Part shown: positions 33,725 through 44,875 of the stretch, in pieces
How positions within the stretch are numbered: the stretch's first letter is position 1
Layout of the letters: every line of letters starts with the position of its first letter
Source of the DNA: Aselliscus stoliczkanus
Taxonomy: Eukaryota; Chordata; Mammalia; Chiroptera; Hipposideridae
NCBI GenBank assembly: GCA_033961575.1
Contig: CM066740.1
Location: 16,033,501-16,097,500, forward strand
Direction of reading: 5' to 3'
Length of the DNA stretch: 64,000 nt
The notes under the pieces: model-generated
Told to the model about the DNA's origin: nothing
What the model saw: only the letters and a program-made list of their open reading frames with translations
The model's database searches: none
Position numbers and translations under genes: made by a program

Positions 33725-34279
33725 TTGTGTATGCTGCAGCACTTCTGCTCTGAAACATTGAAGAGAAATGGCAAAGGAAGAGTACTCTTATAATTTCTTA
33801 TTGTTGCTATTCATCTAGAAAAGATGCTTGACAAAAACTGTACACTGTAAAGAGTCCCACAAACAAAATACTTTTCCTATATAGATTTCCGATATAGATT
33901 ATGGTATTATTGATGAAACAAAATAGGCATTCTGCTACAAGCTGAGGATACACACAGCAAAAAAAAAAAAAAAAAAATAGAAGCACTATGATGGCAGACA
34001 ACTTAGAGACCTGAGCTGAATCACAAGGATGAGTAGGGGAAGGAGAAAACAGGAAGGAAAGTGAGCAAAGGTAACAAGGGGAGAAATGGCAGAGTACGCG
34101 TATATACGAAAAACAAGAAAGGCTTCACTATGACTAATGCAAAGCAGAAAATAACATGAGAAGAAGTTGGTTTGCCAAGGGAACATCAGCCCCATCTAAA
34201 GGGGACAGCAAACAATCATTACCCACCTAAATCTGTTGCTGCAAGAAAAGACCCAGTGGGGATTCTAATAGTTCCTATG
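33725..34279. other. No recognised feature apart from an A-tract
   Basis: Contains an A-tract of about 18 bases near 33960. Otherwise unassigned AT-rich DNA. Confidence 0.5.
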
Positions 34280-34440
34280 CAGCTGTTATGTCTGATATTG
34301 TAGTCACCAGCCATATAGAACTTGGAGATTTAAATTAATAAAAATACACTTTAAAAATCAGATCCTCCATTGCACTGAGCACATTTCAAGTGCTCAATAG
34401 CCATGCATAGCTTGTGGCTGTTGTATTGGACAGTGCAGAG
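34280..34440 (+). mobile_element. MER-type repeat, probably a hAT remnant
   Basis: GTCTGATATTGTAGTCACCA, CATTTCAAGTGCTCAATAGC, CTTGTGGCTGTTGTATTGGA and CAGTGCAGAG are phrases of a recurrent mammalian element ending in a TATTGGACAG-type terminus. The family name is uncertain. Confidence 0.6.
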
Positions 34441-34581
34441 ATATCTATCATCACAGAAAGCTCCATTGGACAGCTTTCATATATAGTGTCACTAGACAAT
34501 ATCACAAGTATATATTGAAATTTTGAGACAAGTTGTATAAAATATCTCTGCAAGCATTGCATTAGGCGATGTCCAATACAA
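34421..34581. repeat. 12-bp inverted repeat at MER-type termini
   Basis: TTGTATTGGACA (34421-34432) and TGTCCAATACAA (34570-34581) are exact reverse complements. They may be facing termini of two related elements, or the ends of one small element. Confidence 0.75.
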
Positions 34582-34994
34582 CACTGAGTAGGAGGATACC
34601 ACCTAGGCATGGAGGCTTAGGTCAAACCTTTGGACTGTAATTGTAATGCGTTTTTTTTTTTTTTTCTTTCAGGGCTTCCCTTGCACTCTCAGGCACCTAC
34701 ATTTCTTAAAGGCAAAAAAACTGCATAATAATAACTATAAAAATGTGCTTGCTACTGTGGTTTTATATATACCGGTAAATTTCATCAGAAAAACTATTCA
34801 TGGTATGTTTTTTTCCACTAAAATGCCATGGGTATTTCACAGAGCAGTAATGTCCTGAAGAACACAATTGGTGAAAATTTTATAGGCCATAAGGAATTTG
34901 AGGAGTGATATGACCAGCTTCACAATTTAATAGTTTTTGTGAAAAACAGAAAACAACACAAAACAAAAAAACATCAAGCAGGATGTTCTCAGGC
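34582..34994. other. Unassigned, with a strong-looking splice-acceptor tract
   Basis: A 15-base T-run then CTTTCAG|GG (near 34651-34672) is an excellent 3' splice-site match, but no supported exon follows. I regard it as cryptic. Confidence 0.45.
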
Positions 34995-35060
34995 AAGGAT
35001 TCTCATGAAAAAGTAAACATTTTCCACAGAGTTCAGAGCTCCCTTAGTATCTCATCTGAA
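34995..35060 (+). repeat. Copy 1 of an unassigned direct repeat
   Basis: Shares CCACAGAGTTCAGAGCTCCC and flanking bases with 38405-38470, about 66 bp with a handful of mismatches, same orientation, 3.4 kb apart. I cannot assign it to a known family. Confidence 0.85.
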
Positions 35061-35234
35061 TGTCTAAATCCAGGCCTGGATGATTCCAGAGGCTGTACTC
35101 TTGACTAGATCACCATACTGGTCAGGTGATTTTTGGAAATGTTCATCTAGACATAGATAAGGCAACGTAATGCCAAGTAAATGCTCTGGAATTAATGCCC
35201 CACTTGCCTCCAGGATATAAAAATTAAATAATTC

Positions 35235-35480
35235 TAATCAATCAACTATTGAGGACCACTTATGAACTATGTTCCAAATGCACATGTTACGTACATAATC
35301 ATATATGGTTGAATATAATGTAATTTAATAACAGCCCTATTAGGGAGATATTAGAGTTGCCCTGTAAAATACAGTAAATAAGAGCTCTCCTTTGCTTGTG
35401 GTATGGCTCAAACTAAGCAGTCACACTTAGGTACCTATATCTGATTTCAGTGCTCATTCTTTTGCCACTGGGATATACCA
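35235..35480 (-). mobile_element. MIR, minus sense, strongly diverged
   Basis: GAGGACCACTTATGAACTAT, AACAGCCCTATTAGGGAG and a GTGCTCATTCTTTTGCCACT end keep reversed MIR order. Confidence 0.6.
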
Positions 35481-35689
35481 TCTGACTCATGTCTATTAAA
35501 TAAAATGGCTGCTTATAGTTAGCATGCAGAAAAAAAGAAAGGACAGTTGGCATCATTGTTCTGTGATTTGTTTCTGGGTGCTTAATATTTAACTAAAACC
35601 GGTGTGCTGCGATTCTGTTGGTTTTGTTCCAATACCAACTTCTTATCTCTGGTACTTTAAATAAGTCTGTTCGTCGTGTACTACCCATT

Positions 35690-36010
35690 TACACCCCCGC
35701 TTATACCCCACATATTCTACCCTAATCATTTCCCTGAATGGATAATGCCAACCCAAGTTGCTGGAGATAATTCGGGAGCGGTCAGTCGCCACGCTGGAAA
35801 ACTGGCCAACTCCATTTCCAACTCAGAGCTGCCACAGCAGACCGGAGACCGGGAGGCCACCTTTCCCTGATTCCCCAAGTAACTTTGCAACTTTGTCTGC
35901 TCCATCCAGCTGCCGGCTGGTTGCAATTCGCCTTAGGCAGTCGGCTGCAATTTTCCATGTCCCAATCTTATCCTCCATTACAAAAAAGATGGGGAATATA
36001 ATGGGCTGAA
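35690..36010. other. Repeat-free, locally GC-richer island
   Basis: Open frames of 64-83 codons occur on both strands in different phases, which argues against coding. GCTGCCGGCTGGTTGCAATT and CAGTCGGCTGCAATTTTCC form an internal near-repeat. The flanks (35481-35689 and 36011-36399) are unassigned. Confidence 0.4.
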
Positions 36011-36399
36011 AGAATTCTGATAGCAGATGCCAGACATCAAATTACACAGGTAGTAATCACATAGATTAGGAAACATAATGAATACAATATTCAAGCTGCA
36101 CACAGACAATGAATTTTTCAGTATGATACAAGCTTCTTGTTAATAAAATGAAATAACAATTTTCTTCTTATTAAAAGCTAAAGCTATCTTCTAAAGGGAC
36201 ACATGTCACCCAGACCTCTGGGCTGAAATGATTTGAAACTCAATACACGAAGGACCAGATGGACTAATAGACATTTTGGCTGACTGTTACATTTCAGATT
36301 GTGTTGCTGTTATGTTCATTGTAGAGAGTGGTTTAGAAGTTTCACCTAATGTTTCTGAGCCCTTTTCAGAAACAAATATATTATTCGTAACACACTGGA

Positions 36400-36485
36400 C
36401 ACAGAAAGAGGTACTGAGGTAGGCGTCAAGAGACTTGGGTTTTAGTTCCAACTTCCACTGTTAGATTTGGTGATCTCGGATAATA
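36400..36485 (+). mobile_element. MIR fragment, plus sense
   Basis: GTCAAGAGACTTGGGTTTTA, GTTCCAACTTCCACTGTTAG resembles the MIR 5' half. Confidence 0.6.
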
Positions 36486-37734
36486 GAGGGATGTACAAGG
36501 ATGGAGTAGTGGTAGCGCTCTGCCTAGGGGTAAGGGATGAGGGGGTGGCTTGTCTGTAGAGAATTTCAAATAATAATAGAACTGACTAAAGTCAGTCAGC
36601 TTTTTGTTACCGTGCTCCATCCATGCTTGACAGCGTCACTGATAAAGGCTCTCTCTCCCCCTCGGGTCTTTTGTTGGTTTCAGTTTGAAGCAATGGATTT
36701 AAATGAATTAATTAATCTAAAAAAATCATACCTGTGTTTCAAAGTAGCATGTTTTATGACTTACCTTTCTAACAAACATTGCGTTCTACATGGGAGTCCA
36801 TTTTAAAAACTCCCAGTTAACAGAGCTGGGCTCCAACACATGTGAACTCAATTACGTGCTATGTGCATTTGTTCCCAAAATAAGTTTGCAGTGACTTAGA
36901 ATCCTTCAGGTTTGCTTTGAGCTCAGTGTCTTCAGCCCCATGATGCTATAGACTCCTAAACAGCAGATTTGGAATAAACAACAACAGCAAGTAATTATAA
37001 AGACAAAAAAAACAGAACTCGGGTTACTTCAGTTCTGTCATTTTACGTGACTACTTGGCGTGTTTATTTGTTTAAAATTTAAGAGAGTGAAACAGTATGC
37101 CAGGTGAGGTGTAAAATTTTTGATTGGTCAGGGCAAATTTTAGTTCACTCATGAAATATTTAACTGGATGTGCATTATAGTTTTCAGTGAAAATGTACCC
37201 TTTTAAAATTTGTAATTGTTTTACCATAGAAAAACCAATGAAATAATTCCTGACTATGCATGTTTATTACTGAAAATAATTTGTTGTGTAGAGGAGGGAG
37301 ATGTTAAAAAGCGACCCACTGGGGGTGTCAAATAGGCTAGGTACACACTAAGGAGGGGAGCCCCCCTCTTTAGGGTCCATTTCTCAGATTAGAAGCAGCG
37401 TTTCCCAAGGAGGGGGTGAATCTAGGTTGCCAGTTCCCTCATTCCCTGAGTCCTTCCATGAAATTGGGGGTCCAACATGGATGGGAAGTGCTACCTTCCC
37501 AGAATCCTCTTGGGGATTTAAAAGCATACATTACTGTATTCAAAGCTCTGAGAAATTCTGCAGTAAAGGGAAATAGAAATGTCTTTAACATGGTTTGTGC
37601 CAATAACCACTGGGCCTTTTTGAATTTTTTTTTTTTTTTTGAGTATGGGTTAGTGACGGATGATGAGAGTAGTCAAGAGAAGGAGACATCGGTTTTCATC
37701 ACATGGAACTGCAGATTTCACTTCAGTCTTAGAC
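36486..37734. other. No recognised feature
   Basis: AT-rich non-coding. An 89-codon frame (36537-36806) follows a good pyrimidine tract, but nothing about its product is recognisable. A T-run lies near 37627. Confidence 0.5.
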
Positions 37735-37917
37735 CAGTGCTTCTCAAACTCGGCTGCACACTGGAATCCCCTGGGGTGGAGGGGAAGCTCTTTAAAAACC
37801 TCCATGCCAGGGCTGCACCCCAATCAATTAAATCAGAATCTCTGGGGGTAGACCTAGGATCAGTGTTTTGAAACCTCCAAAGTGATTCTGGGGTGTAGCT
37901 AAGCTTGGGAGCCTGTG
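37735..37917 (+). mobile_element. MER5A-like hAT transposon
   Basis: CAGTGCTTCTCAAACTCGGC start, CTGGAATCCCCTGGGGTGG, AAATCAGAATCTCTGGGGGT, AAAGTGATTCTGGGGTGTAG: full MER5A order, about 183 bp. I found no clear 8-bp target duplication. It underlies the 3' half of a 151-codon open frame at 37416-37871, which I reject as a gene. Confidence 0.88.
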
Positions 37918-38404
37918 GGTTCAATCCCCTTAAAGTCTTTTTCAGACCTTAAGTCGTAAGGCCCTAGGACCTTTCATCCCCCACCATATTCCATTCCTGT
38001 TCACGGACTGGCGATAGGAAACAGGGGGAAGGAGCGTGTGACCTTTCAGCTTCGGTCAGGCAAGGGATCAAGCTATGACTCCTACCTCCAGCCCACCTCC
38101 GTGACCTGAACTGGCAAGGCTGTCTGGAGCCTGTCAAAAAGAGGATGCCATTAATAATAATAAAAAACAAATGGCTCCTTTAGCCCCAAACCCCCCAGAA
38201 GTTGAAAAATGGGACATTTGTGCACTAAGATGGTGCCCAGATGCCTTGAATTGTAAGAAAAGCAGGGAAAGGGAAGAAATACAGCTGGTATCTCCGTTTC
38301 TAGGCTGATTTGCCTATTAACCTCCTGGAATTTTGAGCAGTGGTTCGTTTAGCTTGCTCCTCTCAATTGCCCCACACAGGCCCTGCCTCTGGGACGCAGT
38401 GTGC
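37918..38404. other. No recognised feature
   Basis: Non-coding, with no nameable repeat. Confidence 0.5.
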
Positions 38405-38470
38405 AAGGGCTTCTCATTAAAAAGTTAACATTTGCCACAGAGTTCAGAGCTCCCTCAATATCTCATTGAA
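38405..38470 (+). repeat. Copy 2 of the unassigned direct repeat
   Basis: Matches 34995-35060 across TTCTCATTAAAAAGTTAACA, GCCACAGAGTTCAGAGCTCC and TATCTCATTGAA with a handful of mismatches. Confidence 0.85.
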
Positions 38471-39284
38471 AAGAGAAAAACAGCTCAGCTTCAATGAGGC
38501 AAATGTCGCAGTAAGATAAATGCTAACATTTTCTTGCAAGCCACTGTAATTATTCAAAGAACAACCCTGCCATCCTGCCCTTCAGTTCCAGGTCTTGCTT
38601 TTTTCTGAAGGATCTGCTCCTAGTGTCTTTATTTAGTAAAACTCCCAGGGCCATTTTTACGTTCAGGACCTTGTGGGTGCAGCCACCACCATCAGTGGGT
38701 GACCCTGCGAGCTTTATCAGCAGGGAAACTCAGGCCCAGTGTTCTCAAGAACAGACTCACTCACCCGTTAGATCCAGCTTCGCAAATAGTTCCCAAGTTG
38801 AGCTGCTCATCGGCAACCAGGCTTAGGAAGTAGATGCCCGAATTGGGAGGCCAGAGAGTTGCCCCCGAAAGGCTCTGGTATGTCACCCTATTCCATGACA
38901 AGGGTTCATGTTTCCGGAAGAAGTCATGCCAACAAGCAGCATGTAGCCAAATGGAGACCTGCTTCCTGAGCTCACGCCTGCTGAGTGCAGAGGCAAAAAT
39001 ATTTACAAGTCTTTCCCAAAGTGTTTTCTGCAGGATATCAAGAGCAGTTACACATGAAAGGGTCTCCATGATATACAAATTTGAGAAACATGGGGTTAAA
39101 CAAAATGAAGGCGCATTGTTATTATGGGACTTCTCAGAACAATTAATGAGCATGGTGAATATTCACTAAGAAGCTAGAATAAAGGGTTAGAATACGCAGC
39201 ATTCCCTATATACTTGACCATGAAATTCTTTTTAGTGTGGAATATATGTTGGTAAATCATGCCTTAGAACCGCAGAGTGGCAAT
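38471..39284. other. Unassigned, with opposed 111- and 130-codon open frames
   Basis: The two frames (38834-39169 plus, 38761-39153 minus) overlap almost completely on opposite strands, so at most one could be real. Neither shows a motif. Confidence 0.5.
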
Positions 39285-39530
39285 GTAGCCCCTTTCTATG
39301 CCTCAGTTTTCCTTATTTGTGAAATGGGAATAAAAGAGTGCCTCTCAGGATCATTTGAATGATGGGTGCCTCGAGATAAACGCATGTGAGTCACTTATTG
39401 TAGAACAGCTTTTGGCACAAATGTTACCCGTCACCTGAATTCTGGCTCCTTCATAGCTGTACAATCACTTAGGCACTCGGGGTCTCAGCTTCCTCATCTG
39501 TAAACAGGAAGATGCTCAGTTGCTGACTTC
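39285..39530 (+). mobile_element. Two MIR fragments in tandem, plus sense
   Basis: The first (39285-39430): TATGCCTCAGTTTTCCTTAT, TTGTGAAATGGGAATAAAAG, CTCTCAGGATCATTTGAATG. The second (39440-39530): GGTCTCAGCTTCCTCATCTG, TAAACAGGAAGATGC. Confidence 0.8.
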
Positions 39531-39539
39531 AAGTTTTTA

Positions 39540-39990
39540 AGGGTTACATTGACGTGGTGCTTTTAAATTGCTTGGCAAACTTTTGGCACAAAGGAAGTGC
39601 TCCAAACCTGCTAGCTGAGAAAAGTAGGAAAGCGCTGCCATGTTTAGTGAAGGACAGCTTGTCCGTGTATTCAATGGATTTGAAATTTAATAGACTGAGT
39701 CTCATTGACTCTGGGGAAAAAGAACACAATTTACATTCTAAAACTTGACCAGGCAATTCTAAAATTGAATACTACAACCCCACAAAGGGGTTTGGAGATA
39801 TCATGTTATATTTAATCTGGGAAAATAAAATAATAACATAAGATAAAATAAATGCAGTGTTACTGTGAAATCCTAAAGTCCTTATTTCTGAACAATAAAA
39901 TAATTAATTTGGAAACCATCACAGCTGATCTAATTCATATTTAAGTTGCAAAAGATCTCTGAAGATTTATAATATGCTATCATTTTTTTA
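39540..39990. other. Repeat-free AT-rich island, candidate conserved non-coding element
   Basis: Contains AATAAAATAATTAATTTGG, CATCACAGCTGATCTAATTC and ATTTAAGTTGCAAAAGATC, mixed-complexity with homeodomain-like and E-box CAGCTG cores. Overlapping 64- and 70-codon frames on both strands look like chance. Confidence 0.35.
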
Positions 39991-40036
39991 AAGATTTAAA
40001 CAGTTTTGGTAACTGCAAGAAAAATGGATCAGAAAT

Positions 40037-40305
40037 TTTTTTTCAACTTTATTGTGGTATAATTAATTGGAATACAGAAAACTGCACATAGTTAATGTAA
40101 AGAATTTTGTGCTCAGGCTGGCTGAGTGGTGCATTGGTTAAGCACTGGCTTGGGATGCCTGCAGCCCTGGTTCGGGTCCCACATACGAGGGCCAGTGATA
40201 CTGCCCTCAAAAAAAAAAAAAAAAAAAAAGAATTTTGTGTGATTGGACATATGTATACACTCATGTTACCATCGCCACAGTCCAGGTAATAAACATATAA
40301 AGAAT
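40037..40305 (-). mobile_element. Old L1 3' end, minus sense, split by SINE-A
   Basis: A T-run then CAACTTTATTGTGGTATAAT, AACTGCACATAGTTAATG, and after the SINE GACATATGTATACACTCATG and CCATCGCCACAGTCCAGGTA. This is a reversed old L1 3' tail. The subfamily is uncertain. Confidence 0.7.
40112..40226 (+). mobile_element. SINE-A copy 3, nested in L1
   Basis: GGCTGGCTGAGTGGTGCATT, GCACTGGCTTGGGATGCCTG (loop changed from TTGGGAA), B-box-like GGTTCGGGTCCC, GGGCCAGTGATACTGCCCTC and a pure A-tail. Perfect 13-bp target duplication AAAGAATTTTGTG (40099-40111 and 40227-40239). The intact A-tail suggests it is among the younger copies. Confidence 0.95.
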
Positions 40306-42739
40306 CAAGATTTTTGAAAGCCATTGCAAACTTAAGTGGAACAAGCACCCACGGATACTCTATGCGTCTGATTTCATTTCCAATCTCATTTTTCTCACCC
40401 CCAAATAAAGAAGACAATAAATCTTGATAAATAGGAAAGTTCAGAGGGGCCCATGGATGACTGTTCCTACCATTCTAGCTCTGGATGCCATTTCCTGTAC
40501 TTAAACCACCCCAAATCTTGATACAGCACTGCCAAAGCTGATGGGAAAAGGACAATTATAGATTACGCCATTTGGAAATTTTATACTCAGCCATTTTAAA
40601 GGAAAAATAGTATTTACATATAGCCCGATTTTCTACTAAATTAAAATTTAAGCAATGATTTGGCAACATTTTCCTAAGCTCTCAAAAAAAGTTCTGTTTG
40701 TTTTTTTGAAGAATCCAGAGGAAAGAAACCTGTGTTCTATTGGAATCAAGCAAACTCAAACAGTGTTTGAGATAGGACTCAAGCAGGACCTGTTCCATAT
40801 TTATTGTGAATAACTTGCCGTCTGGTAACATTTTTCTGTTCTATTTTTAATGGCTATAAAGTTTCTATCACATTCAGTAATTATCTTCAATCTGAAAAGG
40901 AGAAAGGAAATTCCATAATAAGAACTACATGAAACACTGAGTGTACAGGTGCCAGAAAATATTGTTTTGTTTAGTGGAGATGAGATTGTAAAAATATGGC
41001 TCTTTAGAATGCGTGTTCTCAAGTTTATTTATAGACACTATGACATCCACTCTTAAACTTCTTATTTAATCACTAACAGAAATATTATTTTGAAAGGGAA
41101 TTAGGGTGGTGAAAATATATTTTTAAGTGGTATAGTCTCTAGTGCAATCTCATTTTTTCTTACTATTATCAGCTACGAGTACACAGAAAAAAAGAAAGAA
41201 AAAAAAAGCCAGGAGGCAATTTAAGCCACAACAAACAAAAGTGTTTTAAATTTCTCAGGGGCAAGCTGCACTCTCTTGAAGGAAATTGGAAGGGATATCA
41301 AAGAGAATTTATTGCCTGATGACCACCCCTGGTTATTTAGTGAAAGCTGAAAGAGAAAAATACAGCAGCAGTTGAGAGATGTGATGTAAACTTTCTTTAA
41401 GTGTGGACAACTGAGAGAAAGCTATTTTATGCTTTGGAATCATGGATATTTTTGATAACAAGCAGTTAACTCCTTGTTGCATTTTAAAACAAGTCATATT
41501 AAGCAATTATACCAGGTTCTTATGATTACATTTGAAAGGGCAAAATAATGACCTCACTAATGGTGAATTCCATTCAGTACAGCTAAGAGTGCCTACTAAC
41601 CTGACAGTTTATAACAGAATCCTTAGTAATTACTTCTTTCCACTTATGGAAAATACGCATTCACTGGAGGCCAGGGGAAGAAAGTGAACAGTGCTTTTCT
41701 ATCTACTAGAAAGTATTTTCCAAAAGGAAAAAAACAAAAAAACATCTAGAACACTTCTATCAAAGTATCTAACATATATATGTACTTCTTAAAGGTTTCT
41801 TCTTTATCTAATAGGGAGGGATCTCCTTAAATAAATGAAGTAAAGTTACCCATGTATTTTTTTTCCTCAAATCTCAGTGTCCTAAGTTTATGTGCTCTGT
41901 GGGAGGTAGGTTTATAAGGGTTTATTCCACAAAGGATATTGGAATAAATGGTTTCCATGCAGAATATTAACAGTGGAAAAGTTTCACGTACTCACTGATA
42001 AATAAATGGGACTTTTCAGGATACCTAGTCACTTTCAGTGCTGGGGAGTGGGATGAAGAGAGCATGCAGAGAATATCTGTATTTATTTCTCGTACACCCA
42101 CTTTGGATTTCTGGGCTTAGTTGATAAAACATGTGAGGTGGTCACGTCCCTGTGTCTAATTTTTTTCCTGATAGAAACGGTGAGTACAAAATAGCCCACC
42201 GAGGCCACCCCTCATTTCCACTGACATCCTGGCAGCTGTTGAACTTCTGGTCTGAACAAGATACACTGCAGAACCCCAGACCAGCGAGTCACCGAGGCTG
42301 ATGGCTCTGTGATATTTTAATGCTTTGGGTTTTCTTCCGCTGACCCACGACATAGGTAAATAAAGATAACCTTCACTAAGAAGTACAAACTGCTCCCAGG
42401 GTGCCACTAGGGGATTCTAACAAAGACAGCAAATGTCCCCGCTAGCATTAGCTGCCATCATCATGAATGTGAAGACAGGGTGTCAGCTACAAGCTGTAGA
42501 GGAGGAATTCTGGAAACCTGACCGAGGATACCAGTTATCTGACCACAGAGCATGGCTGGGGAAAGCCCTACACAAAATCTCTTCATTATCCAATTCAGAT
42601 GAGTGGTTTTCTCAGCTTTGCTTCTCATTAAACCTTTAGAAAAGGATTATCCCAAGTTTTTTTTGTGTCTATTTCGTTGTTTTTTTGTTTTCTGGCTTAA
42701 TGCACAACACATTCCCTAATAAAAATCACACCACATTAA
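40306..42739. other. Large repeat-poor stretch
   Basis: No repeat recognised over about 2.4 kb and no supported exon. 41040-41640 is evenly mixed AT-rich sequence (TTTAATCACTAACAGAAATA, AGCAGTTAACTCCTTG, CAAAATAATGACCTCACTAA) of the kind often seen in developmental-locus deserts. Constraint is not demonstrated. Confidence 0.4.
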
Positions 42740-43320
42740 ACAGGCTGTGTTGGGCATGCTGCAGTTAGTGTGGCTTTACTGGTGTTATTTTAAGTGTCTG
42801 TTCTCTGAATTCCCTTGGAATTTATGCCATTAACTCCCACGAATTCTAACAGACCTCCCAGGCCTGCAGCTACACATGCTGTATATTTATTAGGAGGCAA
42901 CTTAACTTTTCGACGCTGCACCGAGGGCTGTATTTTGTCCCTGAACACTTGAGTTCCTGAACATACTTGTTTGAAAACGTCTCTTAAAATATATGGGTTA
43001 GCTGGACAGACTAAAAACTTTGTGTAATCAGAGGGAACGTGTGGAAAACATTGTTTGGGGAGGGAAATACAGCTTTAAGGCTACTTCCAAGAGAATAAAT
43101 AATGCAATTCCCCTCCGCCAGGGCTCTGGGCATGTGGGCTTTGGCATTGCTAATAAAACAAAGGGGAGACGCGGTCCTCAGGAGAGGGCGAGACAAAAAC
43201 ATCAAATATTTAACCGTTTGGCCTGGGTACGTGTGCAGAGACTAAAATCAGGTCCTCTCGCTAATATAATAAATACTAAAATATCCACTTCAAAGGCTTT
43301 TCAAGGGAAAAGATATGAGT
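42740..43320. other. Repeat-free island, candidate conserved non-coding element
   Basis: GTTATTTTAAGTGTCTG, TGCTGTATATTTATTAGGAG, GGCATTGCTAATAAAACAAA and TATTTAACCGTTTGG occur in balanced sequence without repeats. A 100-codon plus frame (43020-43322) overlaps a 64-codon minus frame. Neither is recognisable. Confidence 0.35.
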
Positions 43321-44179
43321 AAAATCAAAGAGAAAATTTTCTTGGTGAAGGCTATGGCTCTCTATCTGAGGAGAAAGCTTTCATTTTGTCAAGAAAAGTT
43401 ATCATCTAATTTTAAAAGATTAGAATTTTTTTTTTTAATGCTTAGGCTGAGGGATTTACCATCCTCCCTCTTTAATTTATAAAGTATTTTGGGGGGGCAT
43501 TGTTTCTTATGTTCCAGTATCATAATTTTGTTCTAAGTGACACTGCATTTCCAATAAGAGGAAATTCACCTCAAACTGTGATAGGTTTTTAATTTGTTAA
43601 CAATTGCTTCAGAGCAGTTCTAAACAATTAGCTGAATATTGTTGAAAACCTGGGTTTAATTTTTTGTTTAAGTTCCTGATTTATTCTAATTTGTATTACT
43701 TAATGAAATCCAGTCTTGAAAAATTATGGGTCCCGATAAAAGCATAGATTAGAAAGTGTGTGCATATTAAGATTTCCTGAACTTGCATTTCATCCAAAAG
43801 CATCTAAAACTACTAGAAAAGGGTGTGGAATTACTGGTGAAGTGGCGCCACCATCTGGAAATTTTAAGAATGGCATCTATAAATTCTTTTTTCCTTACAA
43901 AGGCGAGTGAGCTCTTTCCAATCCACATTACCTTTGGGAAAAAACTCGTTCACTTTACCTGAGTGTCCTAATACTCAGTGTGACACGGAATCCTATTCCT
44001 GTACTGTTGTCTCTACAGAGAAAATAAAGACTCGTCCCACGTTGGAGACACTTTTCTAGACGTCTGAAGAGTGAATGACCGATCATAAAATACGGAAGAG
44101 AATGGCTGAACGCCAACATCTCAGACATGCAGTTTACACATATGTATGGTTAGTGCGCACGCCTGTGCTCCAGGACGTT
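43321..44179. other. Unassigned, with one CTCF-like site
   Basis: AT-rich non-coding. The only motif worth listing is the CTCF-like site at 43844-43858. Runs of T and G (GGGGGGG near 43490) are present. Confidence 0.45.
43844..43858 (-). promoter_or_regulatory. CTCF-like motif
   Basis: GGCGCCACCATCTGG fits the reverse of the CTCF core (RSYGCCNYCTNNTGN) at 14 of 15 positions. It overlaps the 10-bp palindrome GTGGCGCCAC (43842-43851) in otherwise AT-rich, CpG-poor sequence. Binding is unproven. Confidence 0.35.
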
Positions 44180-44320
44180 AAAATTCCTCATCTGTAAAAT
44201 GAGGGTACTTATAGCACCTACTTCCCAGGAAAATTGGAGGGCAAAATGAGATAATGCCTGTAAAACGCTCAGCACATGCCGGGTACATAACCGCAGTCAA
44301 GAACGAGAGGGATTATTAAG
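44180..44320 (+). mobile_element. MIR fragment, plus sense
   Basis: AAATTCCTCATCTGTAAAAT, GAGGGTACTTATAGCACCTA, CTGTAAAACGCTCAGCACAT and GGGATTATTA match the MIR 3' half. Confidence 0.88.
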
Positions 44321-44474
44321 ATGGATAGTTATTTCACTTCTTTTCAAACATCTGAATTAACATTGGTTGTGTTAGCAAGGACCGCAAGATGTTGTCAGGT
44401 TCAGCTCCTGTCCAAGAAAGCCAGCTTCCACACTTTTCTTTGAAGTCATGACCAAAAAAAGGACCTGCCATCCT

Positions 44475-44875
44475 CTTAGTGAGGTAATTCCCCCTGGTGG
44501 CTCTCCACTTTCTACAGTCTGCCTTCAGTCTCCCCCTCCAGCCTCAGTGACCCCCACTCCCAGCCACTGGTTCTACCTGCAGCCCCCACAAGCAGGCCCC
44601 CTGCCTCCTGTCTCTGTGTATTTCCTCATCTCACCCCTCTACCTTCATGTTCTACCTCTTTGCTTCTTTAGGCCCTACGTTTCTTGGAGGCTTAGGTTCC
44701 ACCTCCGCTGTGAGTTTATCTCCATCTCTCTTCCCTACTACCCATTCCACACCTGGAAAGTGCTAGTATTGGGCTATTCCTTTCCCCTGTTTATAACTTG
44801 CCTTCACATAGCTATAACACTCCTGACAGGCAGGCACAAAATGCTAAACATCATTGTACCCTAAAAAACAGCTGG
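44475..44875 (+). mobile_element. L2 3' region, plus sense
   Basis: CAGCCTCAGTGACCCCCACT, CTACCTCTTTGCTTCTTTAG, CTACTACCCATTCCACACCT, ACTCCTGACAGGCAGGCACA and AACATCATTGTACCC follow L2 order. It creates a 138-codon open frame (44448-44864) that I reject as a gene. Confidence 0.75.

Noticed and set aside
34651..34672. Very strong 3' splice-site tract (T-run, CTTTCAG|GG)
   Set aside because: The downstream frame has no recognisable product and no nearby supported donor. T-runs of this kind are common in repeat-rich DNA.
37416..37871. 151-codon plus-strand open frame
   Set aside because: It reads through a T-run (phenylalanine stretch) and then a MER5A copy, so it is a repeat shadow.
38761..39169. 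130-codon minus and 111-codon plus frames overlapping almost fully
   Set aside because: Mutually exclusive frames with no motif, no splice support and no repeat-independent evidence of coding.
44448..44864. 138-codon plus-strand open frame, proline-rich then hydrophobic
   Set aside because: It is explained by the plus-sense L2 3' region, whose pyrimidine-rich sequence yields few stops.
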